From NCBI GenBank assembly GCA_025917655.1, contig CP084616.1, positions 1,674,001 to 1,738,000 of the forward strand: a stretch of DNA of 64,000 nt, given 5' to 3'. Source of the stretch: Chlorella sorokiniana (lineage: Eukaryota; Chlorophyta; Trebouxiophyceae; Chlorellales; Chlorellaceae). Below, in pieces: positions 47,155 to 56,674 of this stretch. Position 1 is the first letter of the stretch, and each line of letters begins with the position of its first letter. A program made the position numbers and the translations under genes. Under the pieces are notes generated by a model. It was not told the DNA's origin, did not search any database, and saw only the letters and a list, made by a program, of their open reading frames with translations.

Positions 47155-48686
47155 TCACGCCACGCCCAGCTCTCGCCGCAGCTCCTCCACCACACCGGAC
47201 AGGGTGGGGAAGAAGGCTTCGCCCGAGTTGAGGGTGAGGTAGGAGCGGAGGAGGGCGCGCAGGCGGGAGGCCTCGTACACGCGATGCTCGCAGATCTCGT
47301 CCAGGATGGCTGCAGTACAGCATGGAGGCAGTACAAGTGTAGTATATGATACCAGAGAAATCAAAGGCAGAGGGTAGAGGGGGGTTTGCGGCCCCGAGAG
47401 CCAACTGGGGGCGAGGGGGTGGTGCATGCGCATGATCAGGCAGGCAGGCAGCAGGAGGCAGTGTTCAGCAGCCAGCAAACAGCACCCAGCAACCAGCAAC
47501 CGGCAGCACCAGCAGCCAGCAGCCGGCAACGGCAGCGCCCACACCCGTCTTGAGCGCCGCCGCCGTGTTCTGCACATGGCGCCGCACGTAGCTGGGGGCG
47601 CGCCCAGCAGCAGCTGTGCCCGGGGGCTGCCCACAGGCACCGCAACGCCGGCGGGCGCCTGGTGCCGCTGCCTGCGTCCCGCTGGGCAGGGTGCGGTCGA
47701 CGGCCTGGCGGTGGGAAGGATGCGAGTGGAGGGGCGGGTGGATCAAGCCCCAGCGTAGATTAAGATCTATGCAATGCATGTCAGTGCTAGAAACCCACAG
47801 TTTTGGTCGGTATAAGCCCCCCACCCCTTCACCTGGCAGCGTGGAACTCGCTGCTCGTACTCAGCGGTGCCGCAGCGTGGCACCGTCGCCCCCGGCCGAT
47901 GCCGCTGTGCCGGGCGCTCCTGCCGGCGCTGGGGCATCGGCTGCTGCCGCCTTCCTGTGCACGACTTCCGGCTGCGCTGAAGCCGCCGCCAGGGCTGTCA
48001 CGCCGCAGCAGCCCTGATTTCTGATACCTGCAAGGGTGTTTCCATCCGACAAAGCGTCTCCCCTGGGCTCAGCACACAGCTGTGCAGGCAAAACAAGTGA
48101 CCTCGTTCTTGACTCGTCGCGAAAATCACACAACAAAGGAGCTCTTAGCAGCGTGACTGGACACTGTTCCGCAGAACCCACATTTCGTAGATGCGGCGGT
48201 TCATGTGATACATGGTGGAGAGGTGGTTGTACAGTGAGACGTCGGTGGCCGCCAGCTTGGCGGCGCGGTTGCGGCTGAGCCGCTCCGCCCCGCTCAGCGC
48301 GCGCGGGGCGCCGCCTAGGCGGCGGCACTGGCGCCTGCCAGGCATTCAGGGGCTTGTCAGCGGCGGGACCGCGGCAACACAGCGCACCGACGCGCGGGGC
48401 GGGCAGCAGGGAGACGGGGCGGTGCAGTGGCAAAGCCCCACCTCGTCGGTGCAGACGGTGGTGGGGTGGCTCAGCTCCGAGTCGTCGTCCCCCTCCTGCA
48501 TCATCCAGATTGGTTGTTTGAACTTGAAGCAGGTTTCATACAGGCTGCCAAGGGCCGGAAGGCTGAGCCGGCGTGGGCAGCATTTGCTGACAACGGTTGC
48601 CGCGCGGGAGCCAGCACCTGCTTCCCGCCGTACAGCCGCAGCAGGTAGTCTGCATACTCCTGGTCCGCCAGGTTTGGCCCCGCCAT
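47155..48686 (-). CDS. Protein of unknown function, helix-rich C-terminus
   Basis: I do not recognise the family. Exons that join well: 48686-48621, MAGPNLADQEYADYLLRLYG; about 48550-48444, LYETCFKFKQPIWMMQEGDD then DSELSHPTTVCTDE; about 48340-48175, SGAERLSRNRAAKLAATDVS then LYNHLSTMYHMNRRIYEMW; a weaker exon about 48000-47830; about 47706-47550, ending SYVRRHVQNTAAALKT; and 47310-47155, AILDEICEHRVYEASRLRAL then LRSYLTLNSGEAFFPTLSG and VEELRRELGVA. An in-frame ATG at 48740 is an alternative start. Composition (few low-complexity runs, many aromatic and charged residues) looks like a genuine conserved protein with amphipathic helices. The exon 4 frame is unsure. Confidence 0.6.
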
Positions 48687-48740
48687 GTGCGGCTCCTTCC
48701 GACAGTCCCCAGTCAAAGGCTGCTCTTCCCCCGGCCTCAC

Positions 48741-49112
48741 TGTGTCATAACACCCGTAACGCGGTCATAAAATGGTTGATGTAGCGCGCGACCGCCGCCG
48801 TTACGTCTTTTGCCTCCCCCTGCGAGCCAAGTCAGCGGCCGCCGCTGTTTGCTGCAGCGCCAAAGCTCAGCCCAATCCAGCCAGCCCAGCCATAGCACTC
48901 TTCCCCATGACACTATTCAAATGCACAGAACACAAGTTTCCAAGCGAAGAATGGCATGATGTGCCTGGCGCGGTCGGAAACCACGGCGAGATCTCTCTTA
49001 GAGCGCACGGCGGCGGTAGCAGCACTCCAGCACGGACCCCAGCAGGGACGCACCACCGTCAGGGATCAAGCTCTCACACGGCTCGCACGAGCAAAAAAGG
49101 TGTAACGAATTG
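48741..49112. other. Intergenic, no gene recognised
   Basis: Upstream of the unknown gene at 47155-48686 and downstream of the gene ending at 49113. No convincing coding segment or RNA gene is seen. Confidence 0.35.
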
Positions 49113-50990
49113 TTAAGAGAGAGTAGGGTGCAGTTTACGTTCAAACAAGTACATCCCTGGAAGTTTGGACAGCCACGATGGCTTTGCAAGCACCAGCGCT
49201 GCCTGGCTGATGGCGGTCAGCGCCAGCTCCCGGTGAGAAGACGGGTGGCTGGAGAAACGGCAGGCGAGCAGGTGCTGCTGAAATGAAAGGTTGGGCAGCC
49301 TGGGAAAAATTGCTGTGCAGGTGTCAGAGCAGCCTTCTGTGCAGGCCCCTCTCTTGAAAAATGGTGGCACAGGGGCAGCAGAAGGCGCATGCACTGCTGC
49401 AGATCAGTCGGACGGGGGAGGCGCGCAGCAACAACATGATCCAAAGGGCAGCAGAGGCCGCGTCTGCGGTAGCCTGGTCAATCAGCGCTGCCGCTACAGG
49501 AGGCGCTGGGGCGGGGCGTGCCCCGCCCGTCAGCCGATGCTGTGGCGGGAGCTGGGGGAGGCGGTCTGGCTGCGTCCAGCGTGCAGGAGGGCAGCCTGCT
49601 GCGCATGCTGCGCATGCTGCGCCATCCATGCGTGCGTCTGCAGATCCCAATCCTGCTGCGACTGCCCCGCGGCTGGGGGTGCGGCGGCGGCAAAGGGGTG
49701 GTGGGCAGCCACAACAACGTGCGCCATGCCCGCCTCCTCAGAGCGCCGCTTCCGTGAGAGAGCGGCCGTGCTGCTGGCGGCACCGGGCGGCGGCTCCCTG
49801 CTGCGCTGCCCCTCCATGCTGCGCGTGCCGCGTGCGCTGCGGTCGGTGCTGGTCAGGCTGCGCTCGAAGCGGAACCCCGCAGGCGACGTGGCGGCGGCGG
49901 GCGGCGGCGGCGGCCGCGGCTGCGGCTGCGGCGTGCCGCCGCTGCGCCACCAATCCGACTGCTGCAGGCAGGCGGGGGCAGAGCCTCGCATGCCCAGCTG
50001 CTCCGCTGGCTCGGGGCCGGTGTGGAGCGGCGGCAGCGGCCCTCGCTCCAGCTCAGCCAGCTGCCGCTGCAGCCGCTGCAGCGCAGCCGCCTGAGCAGCC
50101 TGCCAATCCGCCTGCTCCCGCCGCCGCGCTGCCTCCCATTGCGCCTGCTCGTGCGCGCGCCGCGCCTCCCAGCGGCGCTGCTCGTGCGCCCGCCGCGCCT
50201 CCCACTCGGCAGCCTGTCGCAGCTGCGCCGCCTCCCAGTGAGCGCGGACGCGCTTGCATTGCAGCTCTGCAGCGGCAGCGGCCTCAGCTGCTGCCTGGGC
50301 TTGGGCTTGGGCTTCTCGGGCGCTGTGCTGCGCGCGCTGCGCTGGTCCGCCCTTTCCTCCCTCTGGGCAGCAGCCCGGGCCGTCCAGCTGCCGCCCGCCC
50401 CCTCGCCAGCCGTGCCAGCCTGGTGCAGCAGGCGCTGCGCGGCGGCGCACCAGCGCTGCTGCTCGTCTCGGCGGCAGCGCAGCTGCTCGGCCTGGGCAGC
50501 TTGGCGGGCCAGCAGCGCGCGCCGCTCCTCGGGTGACATCCTGAGCAGGGAGGGCGAAGCCAAGTCTATGGCCTCCTCGGCTGCCTCCGTCGCTGCCAGC
50601 TGGTGGCCCCAGACCAGCTGCAGGCTGGCTCCCGCGGGCGCCAGCGGCGCGTGCCCCTCTGCCCGCTCCAGAGGCGCGGAGCGGGGACGGGGCGCGGGCG
50701 CCAGCAGCAGGCTCTCAAGGCTGGGCTCTGCCGCCGCATCGGGCTGCATCGCCAGCTGGAGGTGGAAGTCGCGGGGCAGGGTGTGCATGTGGGCCAGCTG
50801 CGGCAGCAGCAGCTCCGCCTGCGGGGGCCAGGGGGCAAGGTCTCAGGCAGCGGCAATGGCGGCACCGCCGCACCAAGCCTCCCTTGGGCCTGGGCAAACC
50901 GTCAGTGCTGGTTCGTTCAAGCATACTGCGGCCATGCTGCCATCGCTTTGAATGTTGACTGAGGCTCGCCTGCAAGGAGGACATAGCGCA
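49113..50990 (-). CDS. Low-complexity coiled-coil protein A (unknown function)
   Basis: Function not recognised. A clear exon begins near 50824 after a CCCCGCAG acceptor and reads AELLLPQLAHMHTLPRDFHL, then LLRMSPEERRALLARQAAQA and CRRDEQQRWCAAAQRLLHQ. A long Ala/Glu/Arg/Gln coiled coil with repeated EARRAHEQ-type units follows (50340-50060), then a Pro/Ser-rich part down to about 49560 that contains a basic cluster SRKRRSEE. A C-terminal exon ending at 49113 reads HLLACRFSSHPSSHRELALT then PSWLSKLPGMYLFERKLHP. The 5' end is not resolved (a short exon near 50990 is possible), and the coiled-coil segments change frame near 50330. The motif DEQQRWCxAxQxLLxQ is shared with the gene at 52723-54280. 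Confidence 0.42.
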
Positions 50991-52722
50991 GCGCGGCAAG
51001 CCTGCTCAGTGGCGGCGCCCTCGCCACCCCAGAACCGGACTCGGTGTGTCGCGATTGCTGACTGAGCTTCCAGAACCTGTTTCTGCATCAAAGGCGTGCC
51101 AAGAGAGGCGCCAGCGCTCATTCCGGCACCACAGTTTCGCCACCAACTGCTGCGGCCTCCGGATGGTTTCCCTCGATCGCTAATCTGCACTTGGAGTTTT
51201 CTTTTGACGAAACCTTGCCCTTTGATCCCCTCGCGCCGGTTGGAGAGCTGGGCAGCACCTCCAATCGTGCTTCTCGGCACGCCCGCTCACCTTTCTGTCT
51301 CGTCGCCTCTTGTCTTTGCGTTTTGCACGCGCCTCAATTCCGCTGTGCGAGTGAGGGGGTTGTCTCGGGTCCCCGGGTTCTTCGTCCCTTGCCCCGCCGC
51401 AAGGAATGAGAGTAGGCAGCGCGCTCCCTGCAAAAACTGCTGGTGCGAATATTACTGAAACGTAGTACAGGTCTTCCGACGCACGATTTCGGGCGTCAGG
51501 CAGGTTCATGCATCCTGGTGTCCCTGCATCTTTCCACCTGCTGCAAGGCGCATCGTCGACCTGATCCTCGCAGCGGCTGGCCCCCAAGCGCCTGTTCCGG
51601 ACAGCAGCTTTCGCAAAAAGAGGCTCAGTCGCAGGCAAACACTCTTGACCGTACTCACGCACCACAGATTGCACAACAACTACCTGCATTTGCCACCGAC
51701 AGCCTGCCAGGCAGCGAGCGCGTGATGGCGGCAGGGCTGCCGCTGCTGACAGAAGGGAGGCTGCCCTGCCCTTTGCTTCACCCTTCCCTCGATGATGCAA
51801 CTTACTATGATGCAACTTACTTTTGAATGCAATGTGCAACAATTTAGGCAAGAATCTTTCAAAAGCGCAAGGTCGACCGGGGTCTGGCAGCGTGTGCTGG
51901 TGACATCTGGAGCCTTGCTGTCACGTACATCGGGGCTCATCTGAATCAGGGTGTGTGCGTGTGTGTGGTAGTGATGGTGAAGGGGTAGAATGAGGGAGGG
52001 GGCACCTACAACGGCCTTTTGTTGAGGAGACGAATGGTGGGGGCAGGGCCACTTCCCGAAACATCAGCGGAACCAGCCACGCGCAGAGAAAGGTTAGCGT
52101 CAGGAATCTGAGTCAAGCGCAACTGCGCCAACAACGCCCAGGCCCGGCAGCACAAGCTGCGTGTAAGAGTGCGTAGCGTGGCCGGGCGCTAGGTGGTGAT
52201 GGGTGGTTGGAGGGTCAGGTTCAAACAGCCTGGGGGCGACAGTAGCGGGTGAGGAGATGATGGCCGGCTGCACGTTGAGGGCAAGTTGCTCCCAGGGATA
52301 AGGTTGCTTGCGGGCGCACCGAAGGAACGGTAAGGGTGAGCTTGGCTGGTCGTGGAAAGAAAGCATGGAATCAGGCACGGGTGCATCAACCGATGGGTGG
52401 CAGCCATGAAAGGGGATAAGGAAAGCGGTCTTACAAAAGGGATTGCGGCAGGCAAGCTTCGAGCAGGGGAGCAACAGCAGGGGAGAAAAGTGAGGAAAGG
52501 AGGGCAGGGTGAGTTGGGTGCGTCTGGCACAGAAGAGAAGGGTATTTCTTGTGTATGTGTGTGTATATGGGGGGGCGGCGGGCAGCGCGGCGGGCTGGTA
52601 AGCAGCAGGCGGGCGCACGGCGGCGTCGCTCGGCTTCTGTGGCTGACGATGCGAGCAAGGAGGCGCGTCAGCCGGGGCCCACCCCACTGTGGGCGAGAGG
52701 GGCAGCGCGCGGCGGTGGCCCC
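50991..52722. other. Intergenic stretch between two coiled-coil genes
   Basis: Base composition is lower in GC than the exons around it. Open frames here have no recognisable protein content. A short direct repeat (atgatgcaacttacta and atgatgcaacttactt) lies at about 51792-51823. Nothing else stands out. Confidence 0.4.
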
Positions 52723-54280
52723 TCACGCGGGCCGTCGCGGCTGCTGCAGCAGCGACTGCACCGCCTCGCACCAGCGCTGCTGCTCCTCCTTGCGGCGCTT
52801 GGCCTCAGCCAGGCGCCGTTCGTCCAGGGAGAGGCGCGTCAGCGGGTGCGGCGCGTGCGTCGGCAGCGGCATCGACGCATGCTCTGGCAGGGCCCCGCAG
52901 TGCTGAGGCTGCTGCGGGGCGGCGGCGCCGCCACCCAAGGCAGCTGCGCGGCGGGTCCCCAGCTGGCGGCGTGCGTCAACGGGCGGCAGCCCTGGGCGGG
53001 ACCGCCGCCGGGGAGGTCCACCCCTCGGCAGACCGCCGCCGCTCCGCCTGCGGCGAGTGGCGGCCGTACAGCGGCTGCGGGCTCGCGCCGCCTGCGGGCG
53101 GCGGTGAGGGCCACACCTGACGGACTTCAACCTCCTCCGGTGGAGGCAGCTGCCTGCTGCCCAGCGGCGTGGCGCCGAGGCCAGAGCCCGGAGGGACGCG
53201 GGCGAGGAGCGGCGTCGGCGCCGCAACGCCGTCCAGCGGCAACAGCGGCGAGGGCAGGTCGGCGGGGGCCTCGCCTCCCGGGAACACGCCAGCCAGCGGA
53301 TCCACCAGCGGCGCCACGCCATGCGTTTCCATCTGCTGCGGCAGCTGCTGGTAGCCCGCGATGCCGCCCCCAGAGGAGTAGAACAGGCTGCTAGACCAGC
53401 AGGGCGCAGAGGTGGCGGGCGGCGACGTCGCCGCGGCCGGCCGCCATGCATCGGGGCCCGGCCCGGCAGGCGGCCCGCCTGTCACTGCGGCAATGTCCTG
53501 CAGAAAGGGGGCAGGCAGGCAGAGGCGCAATGGTGAGGGCACGGGCGCAAATGTTGGCGTGAAGTGGCACAGCAGAACATTGACCCCCCAATACATGTCA
53601 ACTTGGGCTGTTGCACAGGCAGCTGGTCCAGTTGACTCGCCTCCAGGGAGGGGCAGTCCAGCATGGAGCAGTCAGCCTGTGGATCCGCCGCCGACAGCTC
53701 GTAGCCGGCTTGGTAGGGGGCGGCAGCTGCGGGGCCACCCCAGGTGCTGGGAGCGGGGCCCTGCCGCACGCGCCCACTGCCGCGTGGCACCTGCCTGCGG
53801 GCTGGCGGGGGCAGGCGCCTGGGCAAAGGCCCAGGGGGCGGCGGCGGCGGGCCCGCCCACGCGGCCGCCGGGCGGCGACGCGGCAACCACCCTGCCGCCG
53901 GTGCTGGCCAGGAAGCTGTCCAGTTGGGAGGCCGGGATCTTGTATGCCACAGTCACGGCCCGGTCTCGGGAGAAACCGGCGCCCGGGCTGCCTGCCACGC
54001 CGCATGGGGCTCCGGGCGGAGCGCTGGCGGGCGACGCGAGCAGCACAACGACCTCTGGCTCGTTCACAGCCTCAGCGCAGGGAAATGGCTCTGCCGCCGC
54101 CACCGCCCCGTGCTGCACCATGCCGCAGCTGGTAGGCATGTGTGCAGCGGGCAGCGGCCAGGCTGCTGAAGGGTCGGCGCTACGCGGGTCATGGCGCGGT
54201 GTGTGCCCGCAGGGCAAAGGGGGCGGCTGCAGCAGCTCCACGGTGGGATTTGGACCTGCTCTGCGACCTGCGTCGCGCGG
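52723..54280 (-). CDS. Low-complexity coiled-coil protein B (related to protein A)
   Basis: Function not recognised. Segments that look coding: NEPEVVVLLASPASAPPG and SRDRAVTVAYKIPASQLDSF (about 54080-53900), AGYELSAADPQADCSMLDC then SLEASQLDQLPVQQPKL (about 53710-53605), a Pro/Gly-rich stretch with AGYQQLPQQMETHGVAPLVD (about 53360-53300) and a final segment LTRLSLDERRLAEAKRRKEE then QQRWCEAVQSLLQQPRRPA to the stop at 52723. The end motif KEEQQRWCEAVQSLLQQ matches DEQQRWCAAAQRLLHQ of the gene at 49113-50990, so the two look like diverged tandem relatives. The composition is that of a nuclear regulatory protein, but that is only inference. The 5' end is not determined, and one frame change is needed near 53000. 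Confidence 0.38.
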
Positions 54281-56212
54281 TAAAATGGGGTGGGGTGGGG
54301 GTTGGGAGGAAAGGGATGGCTGTTGGCGGCAGGTAGGTGTTGCTAGGAGGGGGATGGGCAGCGGCGGGCAAGAGGCTGGGAGGCTGGGGAGGGGGCGTGC
54401 AGAGGGGGCACATTCGATTGGCAGCCGCAGACGCGTGCCAGACTGCTGGTTTGCGCCGACAACTGATGTATGCGATGAAAGAGGCAGGGCTTCTGCAACC
54501 CATGCACGCGTGGATTGGAGCAAAGCAAACAGAAGGGAGAGCCGACGGGCGGCAGGCGGCAGGGCACCTGTGGTCCTGCCAGTGCCGCCACGGTCGGCCT
54601 ATCTCTGTCTGCAGACCGCTTCAGGGGACGTGCAGGTTCCGTGAAAGCTGCATGGGCGCGGAGGAGGGCTAAAGGAGGCAGCGTTGAGGAGTGTTAAGCG
54701 CATCCCGGCACGCCGTCCACCCTCGCTACCAAACGGGTTGCGTTTGCCCGTGTCGGTAGACACCCCCAACGCCGGCTTTGCCGCCCTGAACCAGCTTTCG
54801 GGGAGCGGCCGGCACAGTTATCCTGGGGTGACGCGGGGCCTCGCACGGACCTGGAGGCCACGGAAATGGCGTTGGCGTCCGATTTATGCTTAAGGTGGCC
54901 CGTGCAAGCGAAGCGGTCGCGGAAACAGCAGGAAACCCGCACTCCCACGTAGCGGCTCGCTGTGCAGCTTGCTCGCGTCGAAGGACGTTCAAATGCGGTG
55001 GCGAGTACCTCGACGTTAGAAAATCCAATAGCAGTCACTGCGGGCACGGGCGAAGCGAAAGGCGCCGCAGCCACTCATGCAAGGGCGGCGCAAAATCACC
55101 CCGAATCACCCCTTGATAACGGGACGCTCACACGGCGAGAAAGAAGGTGTAGCAGCAGATGTTAGCGCAACATGCGTTGGGACGGGGACGGGTTGTGTGT
55201 GGGCACCTGGGCTGCAGAGGGCGGCTGACTACAGGCAGTTTGGACCAGCTGCCAGGAAGGTCGCACCCTGATGTAGTGCAGTATCACGGCAGAATGAGGC
55301 AGCCAGGCATCCCCAAGCTTCCCTGTAGGTGCAAGCACTGGAACATCCGGAAAGTGGTAGCGGGCGGCTCGCCGCCCCAGCCTCCAGGGCTGCGCGGAGG
55401 CAGCTCAGCCAACAGCCTGGGGTCAAGCCTGCGCGAGCGCCCAACACCAGGGCAGCTAGGGCACCTCTGCCGCCAGTTGGACCGTCGGTAACAGGTTGGT
55501 GCACCACCAAGGGACAGCGCTGGCGTGGGTACGCCCCATGGCGCGGGCTGGAATGCAGGCCGGCAGATGCGGCAAACGAAAGCTGGGGAGGCATCTGAGG
55601 CGGCCAGGGGGCAGCCCGCTGCTCAGCGACAAGCAAATGAGGGGACAAGGAAGAGGGGGAGAGACACGAAAGCGAAGCCAGGTGTGCAGTGCGGTTGTGA
55701 GGGTGGAAAACTCGGTGCTAGCGAGGCTGACGGGGAAAGGGGGGCGCGCGCGCGCAGGCCAACAGTATTGAAACAAGGAGGGGCAGCCTCGCCACGCCGT
55801 GGCCGTTCCAAGGGCGACGTAGGGCTGGCTGCCCACAAACCCCTGGCACAACTGCTGCGGCTGGTGCAAGGCCCTGGCCGCACCAGCCAACAGGAGGCTG
55901 CCAGTGGCAGCGCTGCCCAGCACAAGCGGGGGCCACGGCGCCGCTGCAAAACAGCAGCGCCAGCCCCGCGGCAGGGTGTGCGGGGATCCCAGAGGGGTGC
56001 AGGGCCGCGCTCGACGCTCCAACCTCAGGCCCAGCTGCAATCCAATGTGCCGGCCCCGGCCTCACGGCAGCGGCGGCGCTGCCTGCCAGCCCGGGCTGGA
56101 GCGCCGGGCTGAGGGTGCGCAGCGGTCGGGGGCTGCAGCTGCAGCCGGCTGCCAGGTCAGGCTGTTCCGTACACGCCCAGGCGGCGTGGCTGCAGCCCTC
56201 GTGGCGATGCTC
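54281..56212. other. Region with no confident gene
   Basis: This should hold the 5' part of the gene at 52723-54280 and the 3' UTR of PP4. The section 54700-55250 is less GC-rich. A hydrophobic minus-strand segment near 55950-55800 (VLGSAATGSLLLAGAARAL) could belong to a small membrane protein, but neighbouring frames give no consistent exon set, so I make no call. Confidence 0.35.
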
Positions 56213-56638
56213 TCACAGGAAGTAGTCGGGGGCAGCCTTCTTGGCGGGCACGCCGCGCGCCTCCTGCGGCGCCGCCTCAAACACCTTGAAGCGCTTGGCG
56301 CCGCCGTCGTCGAGCTCCAGCAGGGCGGCCACGTTGCCGCAGCTGAGGGCGGGGGGGGATGTGTGTGTGTGTGTGTGTGTGTGTGGGGGTCGGGGGGGTT
56401 AATAGGTGGACAAAAATGCAAGGGGGGGCGAGCGGGCAGTACAGCAAGGATGGTGTGCACGCCAGAGGCGCAGCCATGAGCCGCGCGCCCTCAGCACGCG
56501 CAACATGCGCAGGCTGCGGCTCCTCCGTCGACTCGCCCCCAGCAGAATGCGCCCCCAGTAGCATGGTTGCCACCCGGGCTTGGCGCGCGACAGCGCGCAC
56601 AACAACCCCTCCACCGCACCCCAACAGCTCAGCACACA

Positions 56639-56674
<36 letters not shown>

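Noticed and set aside
55456-56040. Possible small membrane protein on the minus strand
   Set aside because: One hydrophobic helix is visible, but the frames around it give no consistent exon set, start or family match.
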